Shown here in pieces: positions 34,087 through 45,085 of a DNA stretch of 64,000 bases (its first letter is position 1; each line of letters opens with the position of its first letter). The stretch lies in the NCBI RefSeq assembly GCF_905397285.1, contig NZ_CAJPUX010000001.1, positions 1,612,001-1,676,000 of the forward strand, written 5' to 3'. A program made the translations under genes and the position numbers. The notes under the pieces were generated by a model. It saw only the letters and a list, made by a program, of their open reading frames with translations. It was not told where the DNA came from and did no database searches. This stretch comes from Cupriavidus plantarum (GTDB lineage Bacteria; Pseudomonadota; Gammaproteobacteria; Burkholderiales; Burkholderiaceae).

Positions 34087-36102
34087 TCAGCGGCCGTCCG
34101 CCTCCTTGAGCCGCCGCCACAACGTCGTCGCGCTGATGCCGAGCAGATGGCACGCCGCCGCGCGGTCGCCGTTGCATTCGGCTAGCACGCGGCGGATGTG
34201 CGCAGCCTGACTCGCGCGCGCTACGCCGGCCAGCGAGCGGTTGGCATCCGCGATGGCCGGCGCGGCTACCTCAGGGGCGCCTCCCGGGCCGCCGGCCACC
34301 GGCTCGCCGGCATCCGGCACCCCCGCCGGCGGCGCGAACAGTTCCGGGACCGCGGCCTGCAAGTCCCGCAGTAACGCCGCCCCATCGAGCTTGCGCCCCG
34401 CGATCATCACCGCGATGCGTTCGGTCACGTTCTCCAGTTCGCGGATGTTGCCCGGCCACGCATAGTCGGCCAGCCGCTTGCGCACGGGCGCCGGCAGCGG
34501 CATCGGCCGGGCAATCGACAGCCGCTCCTGCGCCCGCCGGAACAGGAGCTCGGCCAGATCGGGCAGATCCTGCGCGCGCTCGCGCAATGGCGGCATGTCG
34601 ATGCGCAGGATATTGAGCCGGTAGTATAGATCCTGCCGAAACGACCCTTCCCGGACGAGTGCGGCCAGATCGCGATGGGTCGCGGCGATGACGCGCACGT
34701 TGACCGGAATCGCTTCCAGCCCACCGATCGGCAGCACCTGCTTTTCCTGCAGCACGCGCAGCAACCGCGTCTGCAAGGCCGGCGGCATGTCGCCCACCTC
34801 GTCGAGAAACAGCGTGCCGTTGTGCGCCGACTCGAACAACCCCGCGCGCCCGCCACGACGCGCCCCGGTGAAGGCGCCCTCCTCGTAGCCGAACAACTCG
34901 CTCTCCAGCAGCGTCTCGGGAAACGCCGCGCAGTTCACGGCCACGAAAGGAAACGCCCGCCGCGGACTCGCGTCGTGCATGCCCTGCGCCAGCACCTCCT
35001 TGCCCGTACCGCTCTCGCCACCGATCAACACTGTCGAATCGACCGCCGCATACCGCCGCGCCAGCGCCCGCAGGTCCGTCATGGCCGCCGAGGCGCCGGC
35101 AAGATCGTCGAGCGTGTATCGCACCCCCGCCCGCCGCGCCCGGCTACGCGACCGCAGGTTGCGATCGGCCCGATGGATCGCATTGGCATCCTGAATCGTC
35201 AGCACCGCCCCGGTCGTCCCGGCCTCGCCGACGATCGGAATCCGGTTCACGACGACCATCCGATCCCCGAGCCGATGAATGGCTTCCAGTTCCTGCGTGC
35301 CGCTCTGCATCACGCTATCGAGCCCGAGCCCCGGCGCCAATGCCGCGAGTTTGCGCCCCGCCGCGGCCGCCGCCGTCGTGCCGAGAAACCGTTCCATCGC
35401 GGGATTGAACGACTGGATGCGCCCCTCCACGTCCACGGCCGCCACCCCTTCGTTCAGATGCGCAAGAATCGTGTTCACGTAATCGCGCCGCGCCGACTCT
35501 ATCCGCCGCAGCCGCGCGGCCTCGATCGCGTCTTCCAGCGCCAGCCGCACCGCATTGCCCGAATACAGAAACACTCCGACGAGCCCATAACGCTCAGCCA
35601 GATCCGTCACCATCCCGGGACCGACGACGACGCGCACGCCCTCCTCCCTGAGCGCCCGCACGCGGGCCGTTGCATCGTCCTCGGTCAGGTACGTGTATGT
35701 GGCAACGGTCAGCGAAAACGCACGTAAAAACTCATCGACCTCCGCATAAGTGGACGCATGCGTGACCAGCGCGACCTTCGGCGAGATGCGCCGCGCCGTC
35801 GCCAGCGCGCTCATGACGTCGAAGCCCGTGACCTTGACGAGCACCACCGGCACATCCACGTGCTGCCGCAGGTAGGCGCCATTGGAACCGCCCGCGACGA
35901 CGACATCGACGCGCCCGTCGCGCGCAATCGCGCTCGCCGCGGCGTCGTAGCCTTTGTCGAGGATGCGGAATTCGGCCTGCGCGGTGTAAGACGGGATCAA
36001 CTCCGCGAACGCGCGGGTCAGGCGGCTGATGCCGACGGTCCAGATGCGGGGCCGGGGGGCGGCCGGGGCCGGCGCCGCCGGCGAGGTCTGCGGTGCTGTC
36101 AT
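34087..36102 (-). CDS. prpR: PrpR, sigma-54-dependent activator of the propionate operon
   Basis: 671 residues from ATG 36102. Domains: PrpR_N sensor (about 18-195), PAS (about 205-310), AAA+ (about 330-565) with Walker A GESGTGKE near 360 and the sigma-54 contact motif GAFTGA near 410, then a Fis-type helix-turn-helix at the C-terminus (ACHLLGISATTLWRRL). In enterobacteria PrpR is activated by 2-methylcitrate. The gene is divergent from prpB, and the shared region has two candidate PrpR operators and a sigma-54 promoter facing prpB. An upstream in-frame ATG would reach into the operators and is not used here. Confidence 0.95.
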   Translation of the reverse strand: MTAPQTSPAAPAPAAPRPRIWTVGISRLTRAFAELIPSYTAQAEFRILDKGYDAAASAIARDGRVDVVVAGGSNGAYLRQHVDVPVVLVKVTGFDVMSALATARRISPKVALVTHASTYAEVDEFLRAFSLTVATYTYLTEDDATARVRALREEGVRVVVGPGMVTDLAERYGLVGVFLYSGNAVRLALEDAIEAARLRRIESARRDYVNTILAHLNEGVAAVDVEGRIQSFNPAMERFLGTTAAAAAGRKLAALAPGLGLDSVMQSGTQELEAIHRLGDRMVVVNRIPIVGEAGTTGAVLTIQDANAIHRADRNLRSRSRARRAGVRYTLDDLAGASAAMTDLRALARRYAAVDSTVLIGGESGTGKEVLAQGMHDASPRRAFPFVAVNCAAFPETLLESELFGYEEGAFTGARRGGRAGLFESAHNGTLFLDEVGDMPPALQTRLLRVLQEKQVLPIGGLEAIPVNVRVIAATHRDLAALVREGSFRQDLYYRLNILRIDMPPLRERAQDLPDLAELLFRRAQERLSIARPMPLPAPVRKRLADYAWPGNIRELENVTERIAVMIAGRKLDGAALLRDLQAAVPELFAPPAGVPDAGEPVAGGPGGAPEVAAPAIADANRSLAGVARASQAAHIRRVLAECNGDRAAACHLLGISATTLWRRLKEADGR

Positions 36103-36155
36103 GGAAGCGGAAGGATGGCGGGCGTATATTGGAATTCTGCGCTCGCTTGCAGTGA

Positions 36156-36195
36156 ATTTCAAATTTGAAATGCACGCGCATTGCAAACGTGAAAT
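36156..36195. promoter_or_regulatory. two-copy candidate PrpR operator (upstream activating sequence)
   Basis: ATTTCAAATTTGAAAT (36156-36171) is a perfect 16-bp palindrome, and ATTGCAAACGTGAAAT (36180-36195) is a near copy with 13 of 16 identical positions. The copies are 24 bp apart start to start, placing them on similar helix faces. They lie about 130-170 bp upstream of the sigma-54 promoter, a normal enhancer distance, and 54 bp from the prpR start, so they may also autoregulate prpR. Confidence 0.75.
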
Positions 36196-36325
36196 ATCGG
36201 GCGCCGCCAAGTGCTATAAGCTTGGCACGAAAGCGGAGAGAAGCGCTTAAGTTTCCCCGATAACCCGTTGAATTGTCGAAGGTTCCATGGCCGCTCGCAC
36301 GAGCGTTCGAAAAACCATCCGATCA

Positions 36326-36341
36326 TGGCACATCCCTTGCG
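36326..36341 (+). promoter_or_regulatory. sigma-54 (-24/-12) promoter of prpB
   Basis: TGGCACATCCCTTGCG has GG at 36327-36328 and GC at 36339-36340 with the required 10-base spacing, and matches the TGGCAC-N5-TTGC consensus completely. Transcription should start near 36352, about 27 bases before the prpB ATG at 36379. Confidence 0.88.
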
Positions 36342-36378
36342 CTACAGAACAAGCTAAACCAACGCGACCCGACTACCC

Positions 36379-37287
36379 ATGACCTTTTCCGCCGCCGATC
36401 TCGCCCGCTCCGCCGGTGCCCGCTTCCGCCAGGCACTCGCCGATGAACACCCGCTGCAGATCCCGGGAACGATCAACGCCAATCACGCGCTGCTGGCCAA
36501 GCGGTCCGGCTATCGCACGATCTACCTGTCCGGCGGCGGCGTCGCGGCCGGCTCGCTCGGCATGCCCGACCTGGGCATCTCGAACCTCGACGACGTGCTT
36601 ACCGATATCCGCCGCATTACCGACGTGTGCGACCTGCCCCTGCTGGTGGACGTCGATACGGGCTTCGGGTCGTCGGCCTTCAACGTCGCCCGCACCACGC
36701 GCTCGCTGATCAAGTTCGGCGCGGCCGCGATGCACATCGAGGACCAGGTCGGCGCCAAGCGATGCGGCCACCGCCCCAACAAGGAGATCGTCACGCAGGA
36801 CGAGATGGTTGACCGCGTCAAGGCCGCCGTCGATGCGCGCACCGACGAGAACTTCGTGATCATGGCCCGCACCGACGCGCTCGCCGTCGAAGGTTTCGAT
36901 GCCGCGCTCGCCCGCGCGGTCGCCTGCGTGGAAGCCGGCGCCGACGCGATCTTCCCCGAGGCCATGACCGACCTCGACATGTACCGCCGCTTCGTGGACG
37001 CCGTGAAGGTACCCGTCCTCGCCAACATCACCGAATTCGGTTCGACGCCCTATTTCACGCGCGACGAGCTCGCCTCGGTCGGCGTGTCGATGGTGCTGTA
37101 CCCGCTTTCCGCGTTCCGCGCGATGAACAAGGCCGCCGAGAATGTCTTCGAGGCCATCCGCCGCGACGGCACGCAAAAGAACGTCGTCGATACGATGCAG
37201 ACCCGTCAGGAACTGTACGAACGCATCGGCTACCATGACTACGAACAGAAGCTGGACGCGCTGTTCGCCAAGGGCAAGGGTCGCTGA
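36379..37287 (+). CDS. prpB: 2-methylisocitrate lyase
   Basis: 302 residues. Isocitrate-lyase superfamily with the PrpB motif KRCGH (127-131; catalytic Cys129), Mg ligands Asp91 and Asp93 in [10 protein letters not shown], and Glu121. It cleaves 2-methylisocitrate to pyruvate and succinate, the last step of the methylcitrate cycle for propionyl-CoA. First gene of prpB-prpC-acnD-prpF, behind the sigma-54 promoter. The frame of the next gene begins at the last base of the stop codon, but the real prpC start is 95 bases on. Confidence 0.97.
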   Translation: MTFSAADLARSAGARFRQALADEHPLQIPGTINANHALLAKRSGYRTIYLSGGGVAAGSLGMPDLGISNLDDVLTDIRRITDVCDLPLLVDVDTGFGSSAFNVARTTRSLIKFGAAAMHIEDQVGAKRCGHRPNKEIVTQDEMVDRVKAAVDARTDENFVIMARTDALAVEGFDAALARAVACVEAGADAIFPEAMTDLDMYRRFVDAVKVPVLANITEFGSTPYFTRDELASVGVSMVLYPLSAFRAMNKAAENVFEAIRRDGTQKNVVDTMQTRQELYERIGYHDYEQKLDALFAKGKGR

Positions 37288-37382
37288 TGGCCCGCCGCCC
37301 CGCTGCCGCCAGGCCGGTCCAATCCGCGGAATCCACCGCGCCAACAGAGCGCCCTACCCCCAGCACAACCCAGGAGACCCCT

Positions 37383-38537
37383 ATGTCCGAAGCACAACCG
37401 CTCGCCACGCCCAAGCCCAAGAAATCCGTCGCCCTGTCCGGCGTGGCGGCTGGCAACACCGCGCTCTGCACGGTGGGCCGCAGCGGCAATGACCTCCACT
37501 ATCGCGGCTACGACATCCTCGACATCGCGGACACTTGCGAGTTCGAGGAAATCGCGCACCTGCTGGTCCACGGCAAGCTGCCGAACAAGGCCGAACTGGC
37601 CGCGTACAAGACGAAGCTGAAGTCGCTGCGCGGCCTGCCCGCGAACGTCAAGGCCGCGCTGGAGTGGGTCCCCGCGAGCGCGCATCCGATGGACGTGATG
37701 CGCACGGGCGTGTCCGTGCTCGGCACCGTGCTGCCGGAGAAGGACGACCACAACGCCCCGGGCGCGCGCGATATCGCGGACCGCCTGATGGCCAGCCTCG
37801 GTTCGATGCTGCTGTACTGGTACCACTACAGCCACAACGGGCGCCGCGTCGAAGTGGAAACGGACGACGAGACCATCGCTGGCCACTTCCTCACGCTGTT
37901 CCACGGCAAGACGCCGTCCAAGTTGTGGGAGCGCGCGATGCAGACCTCGCTGATCCTGTACGCGGAGCACGAGTTCAACGCGTCGACGTTCGCCGCGCGC
38001 GTGATTGCCGGCACGGGCTCGGACATGTACTCGTCGATCGCCGGCGCGATCGGCGCGCTGCGCGGCCCGAAGCATGGCGGCGCAAACGAAGTGGCGTTCG
38101 AAGTGCAGAAGCGCTACGACACGCCTGACGAAGCCGAGGCCGACATCCGCCGCCGCGTGGAGAACAAGGAAGTGGTCATCGGTTTTGGTCACCCGGTGTA
38201 CACCATCGCCGACCCGCGCAACCAGGTCATCAAGGAAGTCGCGCGCAAGCTGTCGAAGGACGCGGGTTCGATGAAGATGTTCAACATCGCGGAGCGCCTG
38301 GAAACCGTGATGTGGGACGCCAAGAAGATGTTCCCGAACCTCGACTGGTTCAGCGCGGTGAGCTACCACATGATGGGCGTGCCGACCGCGATGTTCACGC
38401 CGCTGTTCGTGATTGCCCGCACGTCGGGCTGGGCCGCGCACATCATCGAGCAACGCATCGACAACAAGATCATTCGTCCCAGCGCCAACTACACGGGTCC
38501 CGAGAACCTGAAGTTCGTGCCGATAGAAAAGCGTTGA
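37383..38537 (+). CDS. prpC: 2-methylcitrate synthase
   Basis: 384 residues from ATG 37383, which has AGGAG; an earlier in-frame start at 37287 lacks one. Citrate-synthase fold with catalytic His231 (KHGGANE), His270 (GFGHPVY) and Asp321 (NLDWFSA). It condenses propionyl-CoA with oxaloacetate to 2-methylcitrate. The place between prpB and acnD and the 384-residue length identify the methylcitrate isozyme over GltA. Confidence 0.96.
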   Translation: MSEAQPLATPKPKKSVALSGVAAGNTALCTVGRSGNDLHYRGYDILDIADTCEFEEIAHLLVHGKLPNKAELAAYKTKLKSLRGLPANVKAALEWVPASAHPMDVMRTGVSVLGTVLPEKDDHNAPGARDIADRLMASLGSMLLYWYHYSHNGRRVEVETDDETIAGHFLTLFHGKTPSKLWERAMQTSLILYAEHEFNASTFAARVIAGTGSDMYSSIAGAIGALRGPKHGGANEVAFEVQKRYDTPDEAEADIRRRVENKEVVIGFGHPVYTIADPRNQVIKEVARKLSKDAGSMKMFNIAERLETVMWDAKKMFPNLDWFSAVSYHMMGVPTAMFTPLFVIARTSGWAAHIIEQRIDNKIIRPSANYTGPENLKFVPIEKR

Positions 38538-38545
38538 ACCGAGCG

Positions 38546-38570
38546 CCGGGCCTGCCTTGCGCGGGCCCGG
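38546..38570 (+). other. GC-rich hairpin between prpC and acnD
   Basis: CCGGGCC (38546-38552) pairs with GGCCCGG (38564-38570) around an 11-base loop, in the 57-base gap between the two genes. There is no T-run, so it is more likely an RNA-processing or stability element than a terminator. It could lower acnD-prpF expression relative to prpBC. Confidence 0.4.
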
Positions 38571-38594
38571 CCGGACGATAATCACCCCATAGCC

Positions 38595-41189
38595 ATGAAT
38601 ACTGCCTACCGCAAGCGCCTCCCGGGCACCACGCTCGATTACTTCGACACGCGCGCCGCGGTCGAGGCCATCGAGCCCGGTGCCTATGACAGGCTGCCCT
38701 ACACCTCGCGCGTACTGGCCGAGAACCTTGTGCGCCGCTGCGACCCCGCCACGCTGACCGCGTCGCTGCGCCAGATCATCGACCGCAAGCGCGACCTCGA
38801 CTTTCCGTGGTTCCCCGCGCGCGTGGTGTGCCACGACATTCTGGGCCAGACCGCCCTCGTCGATCTGGCCGGCCTGCGCGATGCCATCGCCGATGCCGGC
38901 GGCGACCCCTCGCTCGTCAATCCCGTGGTGCCGACGCAGCTGATCGTAGACCACTCGCTGGCCGTCGAGTGCGGCGGCTACGACCCCGATGCGTTCGCGA
39001 AGAACCGGGCCATCGAGGATCGCCGCAATGAAGACCGCTTCGACTTCATCAACTGGACCAAGAAGGCGTTCCGCAACGTCGACGTGATCCCGCCGGGCAA
39101 CGGCATCATGCACCAGATCAATCTGGAGAAGATGTCGCCCGTGATTCACGCCGATCACGGCGTGGCGTATCCCGATACCTGCGTCGGCACGGACAGCCAC
39201 ACGCCGCACGTCGATGCGCTCGGCGTGATCGCCATCGGCGTGGGCGGCCTGGAAGCGGAGAACGTGATGCTCGGCCGCGCGTCCTGGATTCGGCTGCCGG
39301 ACATTGTCGGCGTGGAACTGACGGGCCGCCGCCAGCCCGGCATCACCGCCACCGATATCGTGCTGGCCCTGACCGAATTCCTGCGCAAGGAAAAGGTCGT
39401 CGGCGCGTACCTCGAATTCCGCGGCGAAGGCGCGAGCAGTCTGACGCTCGGCGATCGCGCGACGATCTCGAACATGGCGCCCGAATACGGCGCCACGGCC
39501 GCGATGTTCTTCATCGACGGCCAGACCATCGACTACCTCAGGCTCACGGGGCGCACCGACGAGCAGGTCGCGCTGGTCGAGACCTATGCGAAGACCGCCG
39601 GCCTGTGGGCGGACAGCCTCGCCAACGCCCAGTACGAGCGCACGCTGCATTTCGATCTATCGACCGTCGTGCGCAACATGGCCGGCCCGTCGAACCCGCA
39701 CAAGCGCCTGCCGACGTCCGACCTTGCCGCGCGCGGCATCGCGGGCCAGTGGGAGGAAGTGCCGGGTCAGATGCCGGATGGCGCGGTGATCATCGCGGCC
39801 ATCACGAGCTGCACGAACACCAGCAATCCGCGCAACGTGATCGCGGCCGCGCTGCTGGCGCGCAATGCCAACGCGCGTGGTCTCACGCGCAAGCCGTGGG
39901 TCAAGTCGTCGCTCGCGCCGGGCTCCAAGGCTGTCGAGCTCTACCTCGAAGCGTCAAACCTGCTGCCCGAACTGGAGAAGCTTGGCTTCGGCATCGTGGC
40001 ATTTGCCTGCACCACCTGCAACGGCATGTCGGGCGCGCTCGATCCGGCCATCCAGAAAGAGATCATCGACCGCGACCTCTATGCGACGGCCGTGCTGTCC
40101 GGCAACCGCAACTTCGACGGCCGCATCCACCCCTACGCGAAGCAGGCGTTCCTTGCCTCGCCGCCGCTCGTGGTGGCCTATGCGATTGCCGGCACGATCC
40201 GCTTCGACATCGAGCGCGATGTGCTCGGTCATGATGCGGACGGCAAGCCGGTGACGCTCAAGGACATCTGGCCGAGCGACGAAGAGATCGATGCGATCGT
40301 CGCGCAGAGCGTCAAACCGTCGCAGTTCCGCGCCGTGTACGAGCCGATGTTCGCGCTGACCGTGGACAACGGCGAGACGGCCGATCCGCTGTACGACTGG
40401 CGTCCGCAGAGCACCTATATCCGCCGTCCGCCATATTGGGAAGGCGCGCTGGCCGGCGAACGAACGCTGCGCGGCATGCGGCCGCTCGCGGTGCTCGGCG
40501 ACAACATCACGACGGACCATCTGTCGCCGTCGAACGCCATTCTGCTGAACAGCGCGGCCGGCGAGTACCTCGCCAAAATGGGCCTGCCGGAAGAGGACTT
40601 CAACTCGTACGCGACGCACCGCGGCGATCACCTCACCGCGCAGCGGGCCACGTTCGCCAACCCGACGCTGAAGAACGAGATGGTCGTGGTGGACGGACAG
40701 GTCAAGGCTGGATCGCTGGCGCGCATCGAGCCCGAGGGCAAGGTCACGCGCATGTGGGAGGCCATCGAGACCTACATGGAGCGCAAGCAGCCGCTGATCA
40801 TCATCGCCGGGGCCGACTATGGTCAGGGCTCGTCGCGCGACTGGGCGGCCAAGGGCGTGCGGCTCGCGGGGGTGGAAGCGATCGTCGCCGAAGGTTTCGA
40901 GCGTATCCATCGCACCAACCTCGTCGGCATGGGCGTGCTGCCGCTGGAGTTCAAGCCCGGCACGAATCGCACGACGCTCGGCATCGACGGCACGGAGACG
41001 TTCGACGTCATCGGCGAGCGCAAGCCGCGGGCGGAACTCACGCTCGTGATCCATCGCAGGAATGGCGAACAGCTGGAAGTGCCCGTGCAGTGCCGCCTCG
41101 ACACCGCCGAGGAAGTCTCGATCTACGAAGCGGGCGGCGTGCTGCAACGCTTCGCGCAGGACTTCCTGGAATCGGCGCAGGCCGCCTGA
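38595..41189 (+). CDS. acnD: 2-methylcitrate dehydratase AcnD (Fe/S-dependent, aconitase family)
   Basis: 864 residues, the size of AcnD. [4Fe-4S] ligands are in SCTNTSNP (near residue 406) and in CTTCNG (near 472 and 475). AcnD dehydrates 2-methylcitrate to 2-methyl-trans-aconitate (as shown for Shewanella and Vibrio enzymes), which needs PrpF to become usable by aconitase. The direct neighbour prpF supports AcnD over AcnA. The C-terminal swivel domain (GADYGQGSSRDWAAKG) is complete. Confidence 0.96.
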   Translation: MNTAYRKRLPGTTLDYFDTRAAVEAIEPGAYDRLPYTSRVLAENLVRRCDPATLTASLRQIIDRKRDLDFPWFPARVVCHDILGQTALVDLAGLRDAIADAGGDPSLVNPVVPTQLIVDHSLAVECGGYDPDAFAKNRAIEDRRNEDRFDFINWTKKAFRNVDVIPPGNGIMHQINLEKMSPVIHADHGVAYPDTCVGTDSHTPHVDALGVIAIGVGGLEAENVMLGRASWIRLPDIVGVELTGRRQPGITATDIVLALTEFLRKEKVVGAYLEFRGEGASSLTLGDRATISNMAPEYGATAAMFFIDGQTIDYLRLTGRTDEQVALVETYAKTAGLWADSLANAQYERTLHFDLSTVVRNMAGPSNPHKRLPTSDLAARGIAGQWEEVPGQMPDGAVIIAAITSCTNTSNPRNVIAAALLARNANARGLTRKPWVKSSLAPGSKAVELYLEASNLLPELEKLGFGIVAFACTTCNGMSGALDPAIQKEIIDRDLYATAVLSGNRNFDGRIHPYAKQAFLASPPLVVAYAIAGTIRFDIERDVLGHDADGKPVTLKDIWPSDEEIDAIVAQSVKPSQFRAVYEPMFALTVDNGETADPLYDWRPQSTYIRRPPYWEGALAGERTLRGMRPLAVLGDNITTDHLSPSNAILLNSAAGEYLAKMGLPEEDFNSYATHRGDHLTAQRATFANPTLKNEMVVVDGQVKAGSLARIEPEGKVTRMWEAIETYMERKQPLIIIAGADYGQGSSRDWAAKGVRLAGVEAIVAEGFERIHRTNLVGMGVLPLEFKPGTNRTTLGIDGTETFDVIGERKPRAELTLVIHRRNGEQLEVPVQCRLDTAEEVSIYEAGGVLQRFAQDFLESAQAA

Positions 41190-41215
41190 CCGGGGCAAAA
41201 AAACAAGGACGCAAC

Positions 41216-43811
<2,596 letters not shown>

Positions 43812-43819
43812 CCCCCGCG

Positions 43820-43853
43820 GGGCAAGCCCCCTTCTCCGCAAGGGGGCTTGCCC
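43820..43853 (+). terminator. strong hairpin after the asparaginase gene
   Basis: GGGCAAGCCCCCTT (43820-43833) pairs perfectly with AAGGGGGCTTGCCC (43840-43853), a 14-bp stem with a 6-base loop, 8 bases after the stop codon. No T-run follows, but the stem is strong enough to end or stabilise the transcript. Confidence 0.7.
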
Positions 43854-43956
43854 GCGCAGGCGGCCAGCCATGATCCATGACGCGTATTGTCCGCGATGGC
43901 TCGATTCATCCCATGTCGGCGGGATGGATGCGGGGAAGCCACCGGTGCCAAGCCCG

Positions 43957-43962
43957 TATAAT
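43957..43962 (+). promoter_or_regulatory. TATAAT -10 element upstream of the DUF1289 gene
   Basis: A perfect TATAAT lies 28 bases before the ATG at 43991. The -35 region (around 43934) is weak. It fits an independent promoter for this small gene downstream of the asparaginase terminator hairpin. Confidence 0.45.
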
Positions 43963-43990
43963 GCGGGACTGTTGTCACCCGATACGCCCG

Positions 43991-44254
43991 ATGTCCGCAG
44001 ACCCATCCACCACCGCCCCCCTCCCTGGTACCGCCTATCCGCAGGACGAGGCCCCGGGGCTTGCGCCTGACCGTCCGGACAGTCCCTGCATTGGCATCTG
44101 TTCGACGCTGTTCGACGAGATTTGTCAGGGTTGTGGCCGCACGGCCAGCGAGGTCAGCAACTGGGTCTTCTTCAGCGACGAGGAAAAGCAGGTCATCTGG
44201 GCCCGCATCACCGCCGAAGGCACTGCCCGCCGGTTCGTCAGAACCAAGGGGTGA
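43991..44254 (+). CDS. DUF1289 family protein
   Basis: 87 residues. PCIGICSTLF near residue 33 and CQGCGRTASEVSNW near 45 give the four-Cys pattern CxxxC...CxxC of DUF1289, probably a metal-binding knuckle, followed by the WxxFSDEEK-type helix. A disordered N-terminus precedes it. The start ATG 43991 follows a TATAAT element. Function unknown; the family is common as a short stand-alone gene in proteobacteria. Confidence 0.88.
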   Translation: MSADPSTTAPLPGTAYPQDEAPGLAPDRPDSPCIGICSTLFDEICQGCGRTASEVSNWVFFSDEEKQVIWARITAEGTARRFVRTKG

Positions 44255-44303
44255 GGGCTTAACGCTGGGGGACGCAGGCACCGAAGCACTGAGTGCGAGG
44301 CGG

Positions 44304-45002
44304 TCAGAGCCCCGCCCGCTCCAGCCAGCTTGCGAACATCGCCGCGCCCGCCGCCGCCACCGGCTCGCCAATCTCTCGTGTCCGCGCGCGAATCGTGCGC
44401 GGATCGATACCCGCCCTGCCCAGTTCGACCGTATGGCCGATGAGCCAGGTTTCGATATCGCCCGCACGCACCTCCGGGTGGAACTGTAGCGCCAGCACGC
44501 GATCGCCGATCGCATACGCCTGATGTTTGACGGCCTCGGTCGAGGCCAGCAGCGTCGCGCCTTCGGGCAGATCGAACGTATCGCCATGCCAGTGCAGCAC
44601 CTGCCAGTCCGCCCGCGCGAGCGCAGCCAGCGGCGCTGCCTTGCCCGCGTCCGTCGGTACGATCGGCGCCCAGCCGATCTCGCGCGTCCCCGGATAGACC
44701 CTGGCGCCCGAGGCGCGCGCGATCAGTTGCGCCCCCAGGCACACGCCGATCACCGCACCACCGGCCTTCAGGCGTTCGGCAATGACCGCCACCTCCGCAT
44801 CGAGCCACGGATAGATGTCCGACTCATACACGCCGATGGGCCCGCCCAGCACGAGCAGCAGATCGGCCGGATCGCGCGCGATCGGTGACAGATCGTCGAC
44901 GCCGGCCTGAAATACGCGCAGCGTATGGCCACGCGACCGCAGCACGTCGCCGATGACGCCAGGATGTTCGAATGCCACGTGCTGAATCACGTCGGTACGC
45001 AT
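44304..45002 (-). CDS. class I glutamine amidotransferase-like protein
   Basis: 232 residues. Catalytic Cys88 in GVCLGAQ, His175 and Glu177 in LQFHPEV, and the oxyanion segment LGGPIGVYE identify a complete GATase-1 triad. Single-domain members of this type resemble GMP-synthase-like or gamma-glutamyl hydrolase-type proteins (YfeJ group) rather than a subunit of a known synthetase. The physiological acceptor is unknown. Its neighbour at 45086 is transcribed the same way 83 bases upstream. Confidence 0.86.
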   Translation of the reverse strand: MRTDVIQHVAFEHPGVIGDVLRSRGHTLRVFQAGVDDLSPIARDPADLLLVLGGPIGVYESDIYPWLDAEVAVIAERLKAGGAVIGVCLGAQLIARASGARVYPGTREIGWAPIVPTDAGKAAPLAALARADWQVLHWHGDTFDLPEGATLLASTEAVKHQAYAIGDRVLALQFHPEVRAGDIETWLIGHTVELGRAGIDPRTIRARTREIGEPVAAAGAAMFASWLERAGL

Positions 45003-45085
45003 GCAAGACTCCCCATCAAATTGTCCACCGCGTCGATGGTGCCACGGCCTTGTATCCCTTCTGTTTCACGCAATCTGCTGCGTGA

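Noticed and set aside
40000..40030. acnD as the ordinary aconitase AcnA
   Set aside because: Position between prpC and prpF and overall length favour AcnD; the cluster has no other dehydratase.
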